A stretch of DNA of 64,000 bases. Source: Girardinichthys multiradiatus (Eukaryota > Chordata > Actinopteri > Cyprinodontiformes > Goodeidae). A model generated the notes under the pieces. That model had not been told where the DNA came from and searched no databases. It saw only the letters and a list, made by a program, of their open reading frames with translations. Of the stretch, positions 45,361 to 59,245 are shown piece after piece. Within the stretch, counting starts at the first letter, position 1, and every line of letters starts with the position of its first letter. The stretch covers positions 46,977,363-47,041,362 of the forward strand of contig NC_061812.1 of the NCBI RefSeq assembly GCF_021462225.1. Reading direction: 5' to 3'. Both the position numbers and the translations under genes were made by a program.

Positions 45361-47253
45361 GGACCGAGCAGCTAAGCGCTGCGAAGACCTATTGTAATGC
45401 AAATGTTTATTATTTTTCTCCAGGGAAATCAATTGCCTTTTTGGGGCCTAAACATATACACTCACCAAACTTTACCCAAAATTGTCCCCCTAGTGAAATT
45501 TAAGGTTTTTAATGGAATTTAAATTGGGGGTGGCCAAACGGCTCTACAGCGCCTCCTAACGTGAGATATGCCAACTGGTAAGTCCTAGAGAGTTGAAATT
45601 TGGTACATAGCTAGATCTCCCCAAATCATGAAAAAAAAGTTTCTTGGGGTTATGCCCTAAAATGCACAGGAAGTCAGCCATTTCGGGTCAATGGCTCATT
45701 TTTGGACGATTTTCACTTTTCATACATATCGAACTTTAATGACCTCCTCCCAGGGATTTTGAGCTACCGGCTTCATATTTGGTCAATATGTGGTTAAGGC
45801 ATTGGGGATTAAAAGTTATCAAAATTGTGAGTTTTTGAGCATGTTGAAGGGGCGGGACCAGGCCTCAAAGTTAGCCTTCTTGCCGCAAATTTCCAACAGC
45901 AATAACTTTCACATAAATTGGATTAAATACACCAAACCTGGTATGATTGATCCCTCTCAGGTCACCAACAATCCTATCTGGTCAAATGATGACATCATCA
46001 AACCCACGCCCCCTGAGAACTGGAAGTAATTTTTTCACCTAGAAAGGTGCCTCTCTGACCCTCTTGACCCAATCAACTTAAAACTGTGTCAGAAGACAGA
46101 TAACTACTGGGTCTAACTTCATTTGAAGCACAGTAACTTTTCATAAAAGGGCGTGGCCATGGCAGCGTGGCGAAGTCAGACGTCACGCCATGGTCATACG
46201 TTTGGCTCTAATTTCCACATACATCAACTGATCTGCACCAAATTCAATTTATTGAACCTAGTCCAGTCCCCAACAGAGATCTGATGACACATTTGGTGGG
46301 CGTGGTCTAATTCGTCCATAGCGCCCCCTAGAAAATAAAAAAAAATCATCCCCGAGCCATGCTTTGTCAGAGGATTGTGAAATTTGGTACAAAATTTCTC
46401 AGGACCTACAAAAAAGTCTCTTGGAGCATTGGTCCAAACCCCACAGGAAGTCGGCCATTTTGGATTGAAGTTGCCATTTTGACCCCATTTTGCTGTTTCT
46501 AGCCCACGTATCTGAGCGAACTCCTCCTACAGCTTTTGACTTATAGAGTTCAAAATCAATGAGTATAATCTTAAGGCATTGGGGATTAAAAGTTATCAAA
46601 AGCTTTTTGCTACATGAAAGTATGTGGGCGTGGCTAAGCCCCAAAATCTGACTTCTCGTCATGAGACACGAAACTGTTATAGTTTCTACAAGGAAAGTCA
46701 CAGAGACATGAAACCTTCTGGGATTTATTCATATGATGACTGGAACAATATCCAATGGTCAACTGCAGACATCATTGACGCCCCGCCCCCTGACAACAGG
46801 AAGTGTAATGTTTCACTTAGTGTGAGCCATATTTGATCTCCTTCACCTAATCAATGTGAAACTGTCTCCAATGACAGATGACACGATGGTCTAACTTGGT
46901 CTCCAGTACTGACAGGTTTGGTTAGAGGGTGTGGCCGTATCAGCGTGGCGAAGTCTGATATCACGCCATGGCCATACGTTTGGCTTTAACTTCCACATAC
47001 ACCATCTGATCTGCACCAAATTTAATGTGATTGATCCTAGTCCAGTCCCCAAAAGAGTTCTGATGACATGTTTGGTGGGTGCCCCCTAGAAAATTTTAAA
47101 AAATCAGCCCCAAGCCATGCTTTGACCAAGGAATCTGAAATTTGGTACAAATATATATAACTTCTCAGGACCTACAAAAAAGTCTCTTGGAGCATCGGTC
47201 CAAACCCCAAAGGAAGTCGGCCATTTTGGATTGAATTTGCAAAATAAATGACA
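45361..47253 (+). repeat. Unclassified large interspersed repeat, unit 2
   Basis: It starts ggaccgagcagctaagcgct and then cctattgtaatg, paralleling unit 1 directly after unit 1's end. Markers recur at 46183 and 46961 (cacgccatgg), about 780 bases apart, and gtcggccattttgg at 46448 and 47216. Its right end is where the family E Tc1 begins. Confidence 0.7.
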
Positions 47254-47672
47254 TACAGTGCACCTGCAAAGTATTCGCATCGCTGCACTTTTTCTACATT
47301 TAGTTATGTTACAGCCTTATTCTAAATGGTATCAATTTAATCTCTTTTGTCAAAATTCTACACACAATACCCCATTATGACTATCTGGAAGATGTTGGTT
47401 TGAGATTCTTGCAAATTTATTAAATATAGAGAAGAAATCACAAGTAAGTATTCCGTAAGTATTCACGGCCGCTGCTTAACACTTTGTTGATCCACCTTTG
47501 GCAGCAGTTACAGCCTCAAGCCTTTTGAATATGATGCCAAAAAGCTTAGCTCACCAGTTTGGCCCATTCTTCTTTGCAGATCATCTCAAGTTCCATCAGG
47601 TTGGATGAGAGAGGTGTGTGCACAGCTATTTTCAGATCTCTTCGGATGTTCCATCAGATTCAAGTCTGGACT

Positions 47673-48960
<1,288 letters not shown>

Positions 48961-49479
48961 ATCCTTAAAATGTGGAAATGTCTAAGTGGTTGAAAACATA
49001 TTTTAAGAATGTGTCACAACACTTTTTAGTCTAGTTATCATTCTTTAAACAACACTGGCAGAAGTATTCATACACCATAGGTAGTTCCACAAGTAATGCT
49101 GTACAACCACATATTTCAATATATTTTCTCTTTATTAAACAACACAACTTGCATTGAAAAAAACTATTCATACTTATTACATGTTTATCTGCTTTAATGC
49201 TGTGAAACCACAAATTACAATGCATTTTAGTGGAGTTTTATGTGATGACCAAAACAAAGTACAACGATAAAAACATTTTGTTTGCTGCTGTTAAACTAAG
49301 CAAAACCTGAAAAGTGTGGCTTGCATGTGTGTCCCACAAGTCAATACTTATAGAACCATTGGGTTCTTTACAGCTGCAAATGTTTTGTCAATATGTTTCT
49401 TTCAGTTTGAGGATGTAATAATGTATCAAACAAATCTTATGCATTGTCCACAAAAAGACTTGTCCTTTCTAAAGCATGA

Positions 49480-51905
49480 ATATAGTTTGATATAAACCCT
49501 GGATCACCAGTGACCTGAAGGACCTGTTTAACGAGGAAAAAGGAGCCTTCAGAGAGGAAGACAGGGAATTATTGAGGAGTTTACAGAAGCAACGTCAAGT
49601 CAGGATAAGACACAGCAAGGAGGTGTACAAGAAGAAGAACAATATCAGAGATGTGTGGTCAAGGATGAAAAAGATCACAGGCTTCAAGCAGAACTAACAT
49701 CGGACCGACAGATGTCTGGACAGAACCAGTTAACTAAACACATTCTTCAATAGGTTCAGTTCAGAAACAAGCTCAGCATCCTCCTCTCCTGCTCACAGCC
49801 AAACACACATCCCACCCTCATTTGACCCACAGCTTTTCTGTCACACCTCAAATGTTTTATCTTCCATCTTTGCCATGGACCCTTCTGCGTCTACATGTTT
49901 CTCTTCAACCAAATCAGAAGATGCTGATTCTCCTTTACCCCACCTTCCACCTGTGTGTCTCAAGAAGTCAGGTAAAAAAAAAAACAACTGGAAAGACTGA
50001 ATCAGAATAAGGCTGCAGGTCCAGGTTGTGTCAGCCCTAGAGTCCAGAAGGCCTGTGCAGAGCAGCTCTCTGGGATTCTGCAGCAGCTCTTTAACCTTAG
50101 CCTGGACCAGAAGAAGGTTCCAGTGTTGTGGAAGACATCCTGTCTTGTTCCGGTACCAAAGAAAATTCACCCATCAGTCCTCAATGACTATAGACCTGTT
50201 GCCCTGACATCCCACACCATGAAGGACCTAGAGAGACTCCTGTTGGCACAACTATCAGGACCCCCTGCAGTTTGCTTATCGCTGTGGAGTTGGAGTTGAA
50301 GATGCCATCATACACCTACTTCAACAAACCCACTGTCATCTGGACAAAGCCAGCAGCACTGTGAGGATCATGTTCTTTGATTTCTCCAGTGCATTTAATA
50401 AAATTCAACCTGATTTGCTTTGTCAGAAACTCCAGAAGACTCAGGTGGAGGCCTCAACAATCTCCTGGATCAAAGACTACCTGACAAACAGACCACAGTT
50501 TGTGAGACTGAAGGGTTGGTTGTCTAATGTGGAAATATAAATGCCTTATTATTAGTAGCTAAGACTAAGATATTTTTGGGACCTTGCTGCTTATAGATTG
50601 ATTTTTATTAGTTTTTAGTTATGCTTTTGATAGAAAAAAACCTTAACTGCAGCCTCTAGTATTATAGAGTCCAGTTTTTACACAATGGTTGTTTATTATT
50701 CAGGGTTAAAGCTTGCAGGTGTTTTCTGTCTGTATCGTGAGAAGCTGGCAGTATATTAGGGAGGCATGGTACTCCTCTCTCTGAAGATTCCTGAAGACGT
50801 GTGGGAAACAATTCTTTAATTAAATGATGAAATGTATCTGTTTTTTTATGCTGTTGCTGGGGAGACATCCACAGATAGAATGATTGTGTATGTAACTGAA
50901 AAAAGGTGCTGCACAACAACGTGGGGTATAAAATGTAATGCAACTCAGCCCCCAGTGAGACAACACACAGGTTTCCAGGTACACGTGTAAGTGTGGTGTC
51001 TCCCTCACTGAATTCAGATTGGTTTTAATAAACTTGTGGAAACATACAACTGATCTCTGACTGAGGATTGTCCTTTGGGGTGCCAAATAAAAAGATTCGA
51101 TGAGAGGTGAGGAATAATGTAAGAGTTAACGGACGGCCAGTGAAGTTTTCTGCCTCGACACTACCCAGGTAGTCAGCAGCACAGGAGCACCACAGGGGAC
51201 TGTACTCTGACCATTCCTTTTCACTCTGTACACCTCAGACTTCCAGTACAAGACAGACTCCTGTCATCTGCAGAAATACTCAGATGATTCTGCAGTTGTG
51301 GGGTGGATCAGAGATGGAGAAGAAGATGACTAAAGGGAGCTGGTGGAGCGCTTTGTAGCATGGTGTAGAATGAAATCACCTTATCTTATCTTATCTTGAA
51401 CGTGAATAAAACAAAGGAGATGATTGTTAATTTTAAGAGAAACAGAAATAGGTCAAACACTATTTCCATCATAGGAGAAGAAGTGGAGTTGGTGGAGGAG
51501 TATAAATACCTGGACATCAGACTGGAGTGGAGATGCAACTGTGAAGCCGTCTACAAGAAGGGACAGAGCAGACTGTACTTGTTGAGGAGGCCCAGGACCT
51601 TCAGTGTTTGCAGCAAGTTGCTGCAGATCTCAGCAGCATCAGAGCCAGGGACTTAAAGAAGCTCAACAAGCTGATAAAGAAATCTGGCTCTGTTCTGGGG
51701 ACTCCTCTGGAACCTCTGGAGATCATTGGGCAAAGAAGGATTCTTCATAAAATGAAGAACATTATGGAGAACCCTGAGCATCCTCTTCATGAGACTGTTG
51801 TACAGTAACAGATTGTCTTCAGTCAGAGGCTTCTTCAGATCTGCTGTAAGGCAGACACTACAAGAGATCCTTCCTGCCCACAGCCATCAGCATCTACGAT
51901 AATAA
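49480..51905 (+). mobile_element. LINE (L2/Rex1-type), plus orientation, interrupted
   Basis: The plus strand carries the region before the reverse transcriptase (PWITSDLKDLFNEEKGAFRE near 49500) and broken polymerase segments (DPLQFAYRCGVGVEDAII near 50260). The frame is interrupted by the LTR-like element at 50528-51160. It resumes with GAPQGTVL-like text (51180-51300, including YSDDSAV) and the C-terminal part (51396-51808: NKTKEMIVNFKRN, EEYKYLDIRLEW, ARDLKKLNKLIKKSGSVLG). Several frameshifts are present. Confidence 0.82.
50528..51160 (+). repeat. LTR-like insertion in a LINE, 633 bp
   Basis: It starts tgtggaaatataaatgcctt and ends tctgcctcgaca, with TG/CA termini and polyadenylation signals (ttttaataaact, ccaaataaaaaga). 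In the related LINE at 10.4 kb the corresponding sequence is continuous (gtctaaccaggtag), so the insertion is exact to a few bases; ctaa/ctac at the flanks may be a 4-bp duplication. A diverged relative starts at 31127. No internal coding region is present, as in a solo LTR. Confidence 0.65.
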
Positions 51906-52139
51906 CAGATCCAGTGTGATGACTGATAGATGGCTCCATGTCCAGTGCCTCAACACAAACAGCACAGAAAATGACAATGCAAAGGATGGAAATGTCCATC
52001 ATGCAAGTAAGGTGCAAAGTTGGAAGTTAGTCCAATAATGTTAGAAAGAAATGTAATTTATATGTTGGAAATAAAACTGTAGATCTGTTAGACTGCTTTA
52101 AGACTGCATCTCATCTGTCATGTTTAGTAGAATAATTTA

Positions 52140-53334
52140 ACATTAGTTTGTGAAAGGCATGCTACCTCAAAGCTATTGACAAGAAATGGTAAATGCAATT
52201 AAATCAGATAAAAAGAAATGTGTCTCATTTATTCAATTTAATAGAATTATTTAACAGTAGTTCTGTACCACTGGGTCACATGACATAACAATGGGTGTGC
52301 CTCATCTATCCAGTGTAGCAGAACAATTTCAGATAGATTTTGTGTGAATTGGTCATATGACCTGGAAGCTATTGAAGAAAAATGCTAATTTTTGACCCAA
52401 AAAATTCCTACAAAATACAAAAATACTTGAAATTGAATAAAAAAGGGTGTGCCTCATCTATCCAGTGTAGTAGAACAATTTCAGACAGATTTTGTGTCAG
52501 TGGGTCACATGACCTGGAAGATTTTGAAGAAAAACGGTGAATTGTAATAAATAAAATTAATAAAAAATAGGAAATCCATCTAAATGAGAAAATAATGGGT
52601 GTGACTCCTTCTTCCAGTCTAGTAGGATGATTTAAGAGTAATTTTGTGTGAATTGGTCACATAATCTCAAAGCTATTTGTTATGGATGTCTGATTCTGTG
52701 GCCTTTTCTAATCATCTCTTTGGTGCCCTAATTAAATATCTCTGCCCTTGTTGCTTATCTGCAGCACCGCTCACTGCTACAGCTTACATAACTGTTGATA
52801 TCACATAAGATGCAACACATAGTCATGGATAAACTGATACAAGAGGATGATACCCTTTAGGAGGGTTAAGAACAGGCATAGATAAAAGCAGGACTCACGC
52901 TCCATTCTTTGCTCCTCTCGGTTCATCCCTAATATGGGCTGAAGGGGGCTCGGTACCGAAGGTGAATGTCACTCAGTATCTGTTCATTTGTATACTCTGT
53001 ACACTGATCATTTTGGCATTAAATCTTGATTTTATACTTAACCATTTCTCATTATTTCACAAAGTAAATACTTTACTGGTTTAACTGGTTGGGTCTCGGA
53101 ACTGGAGAAACGGACCCGGTGGTGCACAGGGAGGAAAGAGAGTAAAAACTCCCATTTTACAACATATTGAAGAAAAATGGCGAATTGTAATATTAAAAAT
53201 TCATAAAAATTTGAAAATGCACTTCAATTCAAAAATAAATTAGTGTGCCACATCTTTCTCGTCTAATATAATGATTTGACATTCATTTTGTGTCATTGGG
53301 TTACAAGACATGAAAGTTAATAATTTTGTTTCTC
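52140..53334. repeat. Minisatellite related to that at 12.2 kb, split by a solo LTR
   Basis: Units contain gtgtgcctcatctatccagt, cagattttgtgtcagtgggt, cacatgacctggaag and ttgaagaaaaa, with 150-160 bp spacing. They are more diverged than the 12.2 kb array but have the same order of motifs. The array is broken at 52677 by an LTR and resumes at 53165. Confidence 0.8.
52678..53164 (+). mobile_element. Solo LTR of a retrovirus-like element, 487 bp, TATT duplication
   Basis: The element starts tgttatggatgtctgattct and ends cccattttacaaca. TATT flanks both sides (52674-52677 and 53165-53168), and removing it restores a continuous minisatellite unit. A TATA-like gataaaag (about 52878) and an ATTAAA signal (about 53019) give the usual U3-R-U5 order on the plus strand. 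No internal viral gene is present; it is the residue of recombination between two LTRs. Confidence 0.82.
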
Positions 53335-53521
53335 CCAAGTTTTTGGTTCGGACATTTATCGACGGTCCCTAAGCGAACCACCGTGTAGGAGGAGCGACAG
53401 AGCAGAGAGCAGTTGCCCGGAATCAGTCTGCTTTTGCCGGCCGAAACAGGAGGCTGACGCCGCGGAATACGCGGAGCTTCAATATGCAATATCCAACTTC
53501 AAACTAACTTCACCGCGGTTC
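53335..53521 (+). repeat. Repeat, inverted partner of 42647-42850
   Basis: The sequence tcggacatttatcgacggtc to aacttcaccgcggt matches the minus strand at 42647 onward. Homology stops at accgcggt in both copies, which marks a likely element end. It is CpG-rich, and the adjoining minisatellite also takes part in the match. Confidence 0.75.
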
Positions 53522-53849
53522 AAAACCGCGCCGTGACGGCGACTCTGAACTCGTCCTCAAGGCTAACATGTTATATACTTACTTATACCTAGTATAAATC
53601 TTCATAAATCGGGTATTCCCCCTCCGATGGGCTAAAAAATTGATGCACGTGACAATGTGTCTCACCTTCTCTGCTCTGATCTGGTCTGACCATCACAATA
53701 CAACCTCTCAAAACGACGAATAAATAAAATCAACCCCATTACCAACTTGATACATGTGAGAACGTTTTTAAACTTTCAGTAGAATATGACATTTGTTGTA
53801 AATTGAATTAGCGTCATCTTTTATGTCATATTTTAACGTTGGGTTATTT

Positions 53850-54055
53850 GTTTTGGAGTTGTGCGAGTCGGCGAAAAGACTACTGTGCTTAAAAATCCGA
53901 ACTTCCCTGATTACGTAAACGCAGCATCTGAGCAGGGCACACACGGGGCCGCCATTTTGATTTTGTCTCAGTCAATACGGCTTTGGACCTGAGCGACCCG
54001 GGACCACAACTCTCGTATTTCAGAACTTTTAAAATTTCTTTAAAAAAATCAACTG
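53850..54055 (+). promoter_or_regulatory. Candidate zc3h11a promoter and 5' untranslated exon
   Basis: The stretch contains ggccgccattttga (53947-53960), a good YY1 motif of the kind placed just after housekeeping start sites, and a CRE/ATF-like attacgtaa near 53910. It is CpG-rich compared with its surroundings. A donor-like ctg|gtaatt occurs at 54055. It is the only promoter-like region seen on the plus strand between the two genes, 5.6 kb before the first coding exon of zc3h11a. Confidence 0.4.
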
Positions 54056-56909
54056 GTAATTAACATCATACACGCTGTTTATATGTTATATTCTGTTGTT
54101 ATCTGACAACGTAGAAGCAGGATAGTACATTTCCTGGTTATTACGAAACAGCCATCTTAACATTTATCTACAGAGTAGGTCTCGGCCTGTTATGTAGCAT
54201 ATGCTAAAATAAATACCGTCGTACGAACCCGGGGCAAGTATTGAGAATAGTTCATTATCTGCGTGTGGGACGTTTCTGTTTTTAAATAACGTAATTAGTT
54301 GTAATCAGTGTATGATATTGTATAATAGTCAAATTTCCACCCCTACTGGGAATCGCTCGCAGCTCGTTCCAGCTAGCTTTAAGCTGTTGTGTAGCTTTAG
54401 AGTAATTATGTCACTGTTTTCTTTGCTTTGTCTGTTTTTAAACTTTGGTTATTTACACCAAAAAGGGGCGGCTGTGATTCAGCTGGCCTCGCTATACCGC
54501 CAAGTGTCATTAGACAAGGCACCGGAGCTAATGTCCCCCCTGATTCAAATCTTGTGTAAATCAAAATGTGACTTTTATTCTAAAGCTGCTTTGAGTGGTC
54601 TCTAGGGCGAGAAATGCGAAATGTAAACGCGTAGTTTACACGTTATTAACGTTATTAGCAAGAGCATTTTGAGTTGCCACTTCTTTCAGTAAACAAGGAT
54701 TAACGACCACTATCCAATCGTTTAAACGAAATCCGAATTGATAATTTAGGAATTGCTCTTTTATTCCGGCGCTTAGTGCAGCTCCTCTGTGATTATAGTC
54801 GAGGGCCGGTCATCTCGTCCCTGTGTTATTTGGGTAGTTTTGTTCCGGAATGCAGCCGTCTGCCACTGGACGTCTTCGTACACGGCTTGGGCCACGTGTC
54901 GAACACTCTTTAAGAACCGATGATTTACAAGTAATTTTTTATAATCTACTCTTAGTCTACTGTAAAAAAACTTGATTATGTGACTTCAGATAATATAATC
55001 TCTAGGTAGAATTTTGTCCTGAGCTAATTTGGTTTGATCAGGGCTCATAATTCATAAAGGTCAACTGATCTGTTTGAAGATCAGAACCACAATCTGTGGT
55101 TCTGATCAAGGGATGTAATGTAATTCACACAGTAAATGTAATTAAACTAAAGTCAGTAAAATGTTAGCATTTTTGTTATTCATTATCTCAGTTTTACCAA
55201 CATACATGACAGTCTAGAGAAAAAAAACGATACATAGATACAAAATGGTTTATTTACAAAAGAGAGGTTGTTTTGGACAAATTGGCAACATATGAAAATG
55301 GGGTTGAAATTTGTGAAGATGCGAACTGCTCCAAAGATCAGAATAAGACCACACCTGTTCAATCTGATGCATATAAAAAATGAAGGCTTCTGCTCACCGT
55401 TAGGAAGAATTCTATAAAAGAGACATGTTGAATCTGGCATTCAACAAAATACACAATGTCTTTACATCTGTTCCTTGATTTTGTCAAATACTACTTTATC
55501 AAATGGTTAATATTAAGAGTTTATGTCTCTGCTGTTGATTTATCTCTGTTCAAATGTTCTTGTTGTGTTTGTGCTGTTTCTCTCTTTCTCATATTAACCC
55601 ACTTTCAGTTTCTTGGATAGTGTTTTTGATTGATTTGTAGGTTTAGAACCAGCCCTCTCGGCCCTCTCAGGGGATCTCTGGATGTGGATAGTTTGTACCC
55701 ATCAGATTGCCTAGGCAGAGGACTTTTTAATTTTCAGCATTGTTAAACAACAGCTGAAAATCACTAGAAGCCCATAATTCTCTCCCATTTTTTTTACTGC
55801 CCACCAACAACTAAATGCCCCCAAACACAAGAAGACGCTGAAGATTTTTTTGGGCTACGCATCAACCCAACTTTTAACACCAGTATAAAGTTTTTTTTTT
55901 GCTTTTTTCCCTATTTGTCTGGCTGATTAATTCCCCCTATTTATTTCCTCAATTAGTCACTGCAGTTATTTATAAAGAAAAAAGGACTTTTGCACCCTCT
56001 ATCAGTCCTGTTTAGCAGCCTGGCTGAGATAAAGATGTCTCACCTCGTCTGAGACAAGAGATCACATAGGAAGACACGTTTTTCTGGGCGACCTACCCCA
56101 CTTTTCCTCATATCTCACGGATCAAGTGTTCCTTCAGGACTCTATATTATTCCGGAGACACCGTACCAGCAGTGCACTCAAGTGGAAGACGCCAGCATAG
56201 GCACCTCAGGTAAAGTGATAAATTCAAAGCTGATATGATGATATTAAATTGTAATGATGATTGGCCAAAGCATATAGATGGTGGTGTTTTTCGTACAGCG
56301 TATTCTTTATATTGCATTTCTATTGTGTTGTTCATACACCTGTTTTGTTTCCCTCCTTTTCTTTAAGCTTCATAAATTACCTTTTATTTTACAAAGGTGC
56401 ACTTTACCTGAGTGTTAGTGTTTTGTTTTTCATTTAAAATGAAACTATATTTTATTTAGTTAGACAAAAGAGTCTGAAATTATTTGCACTTCACATCTCT
56501 AATGTCAGTTGTATCATAGAAGTTGGCAGAATTGTACAACCCAAGTTTAAGTGTTTTCGAGATGTTCTTTGGTCCAAATGCCCTTCTGATTTGTACCACA
56601 TATGATAAGTAGCTTGATACAGTGCCAGCAATCTGATTGGTTAAAAATACAGGTGCAGCAAACATAGATTTGTTAGGATTTGATCCATTCAGTTTTTGTT
56701 TGTTTTTACAAAATATGAAACATTTCAGTTTGATACAATGAAATAAATTAGGAGGAAAAGGAGTGATAACACTTCAATGAGAATAACTGTAAAATAAAAC
56801 CTTAACAATCTTTGTAATACAAATATAATCTGAGCCTTAGTGGATATGAAAAATCTGACATGCAACACGCGTGTTTATAAGCTGTTCAGGAAATGAACTT
56901 TTTGGATTA
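54056..56909. other. Probable zc3h11a 5' intron region, no gene recognised
   Basis: No coding exon is recognised. A perfect 13-bp hairpin (gatcagaaccaca, loop atc) is at 55079-55107. A donor-like caggtaaag at 56209 after a moderately GC-rich stretch could end an untranslated exon. The remainder is AT-rich. Confidence 0.35.
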
Positions 56910-58086
56910 CTGTATTTTCCGCACTATAAGGCGCACCGGATTATAAGGCGCACCTTCAATGAATGGCCTATTTTAGAACTTTTTTCATATATAGGGCGCA
57001 CCGGATTATTAGGCGCATAGAATAGAAGCTACTGCAGTCAAACGTTTGACTGGGGTTGCGTTATGCATCCACTAGATGGAGCTAAAGAGAATGTCAACAA
57101 AACAAGTCAGATACGTCAGTCAGTCAAACTTTATTAATACACTACAAACCAGCGTTCTGATAACTCCATTCACTCTCATGGTAAGGTCTCCTCTACATAG
57201 AATTCTATTGAATAGAGCCAACCGCACGTTAGGAATGCATTGGAGTCTATGAAGTTGAAATCAAACGTTAGTTAAAACGTGAAAGGGAACTTTTCCCTGA
57301 TTCAGTAAACACGTAAAAGAAACAGTTTGATGCACTAAATCAAACGTTAGTACTGTTAACCTTTCCTGTTTCTGTCCCCTGACCGTAGTCTGATGACACA
57401 GGGGAGACGCTTTCTCCAGGGCCGAAGTTACTAGTTTCCTCGGGGTTAACTCCCTCACTCATACGTTGCTGAGTTGAGTATGAAGAAACAGCATCAAAAC
57501 ACTGAGTTGTTGACGAGATTCGGGGTTCTTTTTAATGACTTTGCAGCACGTAAAAACACAGGGCTTACAGACTCATACACCGCTGCTCCGGTTGCCGTCT
57601 CTACCCACCCCACACACACAATAATACCGACGTCACTCCTTCACTCTTGATTCTCAGCTACGGCAGCACACAGCGCCACCTCTGTCCGGAGGAGTAATGT
57701 CAACATCTTCCATACACACACACGAAACATACACCCCCACACACTGAGCTTCTAATCACATATAGTTCAGGCAATTCCTGCAACAGTACATTCAAACGTT
57801 ATACACACACAAGTGGTGTTGGACTAGGAGTAAGCACAGTACAGGTGTTTACCGCTATTACTTCGGCGACGCCCCTGACTACGGTAGCCGTAATGCTGCA
57901 AGCGGTGCGGCTTTGTAGTTTACCAGTCGTACTGAAACATTTTGACAGAGCGCCGTGTACAACCAGTATGGATCAACCAATTAACCAATTGATCCATATA
58001 TAAGGCGCTCCGGATTACAAGGCGCACTGTCATTTTAAAAAAAAATTAAAGGTTTTTAAGTGCGCCTTATAGTGCGGAAAATACGG
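56910..58086. mobile_element. Nonautonomous Tc1/mariner-type element (pogo/Tigger-like ends)
   Basis: The left end ctgtattttccgcactataa, then ggcgcac, is mirrored by the right end ttatagtgcggaaaatacgg. TA lies at 56908-56909 and 58087-58088. A subterminal direct motif (ataaggcgcaccggatta) repeats inside both ends. No transposase frame is found in 1177 bp. Superfamily is inferred from the TA and the end shape. Confidence 0.7.
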
Positions 58087-58639
58087 TACAAATTTTCTGG
58101 ATTACAAAGACACAAAATTATTTACTTTACAAAGAGGAGTCTTTATAGCTGCTCATTAAATATAACCAAAAACTGGTCCAATAATTCCAACTGTAAGATA
58201 GCTTAGCTGTGGTAAAAACTAAAAAAGGAACCTGAATAATGCAAAAATAATGTCAGGACACTTGGTAGCAAATGTAAATGGTACACATTAAATTGAACAC
58301 GGGTCAACACTGTCGAGTCTATATAGGAAAAATTAGTTGATTCACATGATCAGGCTGAAATGACATGAGCTGGCCTTAAGAGCTCCTAAAAGCTCTTTCA
58401 GTTTTTGTTTTGACACATTTACTGTAATTTGTCTTTCCAAAGAGCAGGAGTCATCTCTGACTAAATGGCAACACTCCATGGTAGTAATGACAACCCCGCA
58501 GGCCTTTAATCTCTCATCTGAACTGATTGGATTTTAATGATCCACATATTTAAAAACTGATGCATGTAGGTTTCCTCCAGTGACTGTATCATATCACAGC
58601 TGTTCAGGCCATGCATTTAACTCATACAGACATGCCGGT
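58087..58639. other. Unassigned stretch upstream of the BED/hAT fragment
   Basis: AT-rich, with no recognised feature. Confidence 0.35.
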
Positions 58640-59245
58640 AGGCCTGTAGCGATAAGCAATAAATCAATTCATTGCATTGATTAAATTAATGTCATGATAA
58701 ATTAAACTGAGCTCGATAGTTTCCATTTGCATCCCTGTTTGTCTTCCTTGTGTCTCCCTCTCTTTCTACTAAAGAGACTCGATGACAAAAGGTTTCATTC
58801 CGGTGCATCGTTCCCAACTCAGCCCTCCCCTTCTTGTTTAATTAGCATAGGGAGGAGTGAACTCTTGCGTCAGGTACGTGTACGGCGCAAGGTCTCGTTA
58901 TGTACCTCATGGTGTAGCATAAGAGCCCCATGAGGAGTAGCAATCCAGAGAAACGAAAAACAGAGATGGAATTGGTTTCAAAGCCAAATGCGACAGCTGC
59001 AGTTTGGGAGCACTTTGGATTTAAACCAAACGACCATGGTGAACCACTAAACCTATCTGATCCGGTATGTAGAATTTATTGTAAAACAGTTGCAATTGAA
59101 AGGAAAACATAGCTGAAATACAGCAAACATGCATCTGTATCTAAAACATTATCATCCGATGCAGTTTTCCCAGATGAAAAAAAATTCAAGCCGTCTGAAT
59201 CTTCCCGACAGTCCACAATCACTGGTGCGGTTAATCCACCAGACT
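58640..59245 (+). mobile_element. hAT-type fragment with BED finger
   Basis: The stretch starts around aggcctgtagcgataagcaa, then tctcctctct-type leader and an ATG at 58930, and runs through a BED-finger coding region. No hAT dimerisation domain and no clear terminal repeats follow. It lies about 430 bp upstream of the first coding exon of zc3h11a, on the same strand. Confidence 0.5.
58930..59245 (+). pseudogene. BED zinc-finger (ZBED/hAT) remnant
   Basis: The frame reads ELVSKPNATAAVWEHFGFKP, then NDHGEPLNLSDPVCRIYCKT, matching the start of a BED finger (aromatic W..FGF followed by C-x2-C), but the second metal cysteine appears displaced (CRIYC). A TAG at 59110 follows ERKT. Beyond it the same frame continues LKYSKHASVSKTLSSDAVFP and ends ...TITGAVNPPD-TAA. 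The length and stop indicate a relic of the N-terminal part only. BED proteins bind DNA, and many are domesticated hAT transposases. Confidence 0.6.
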
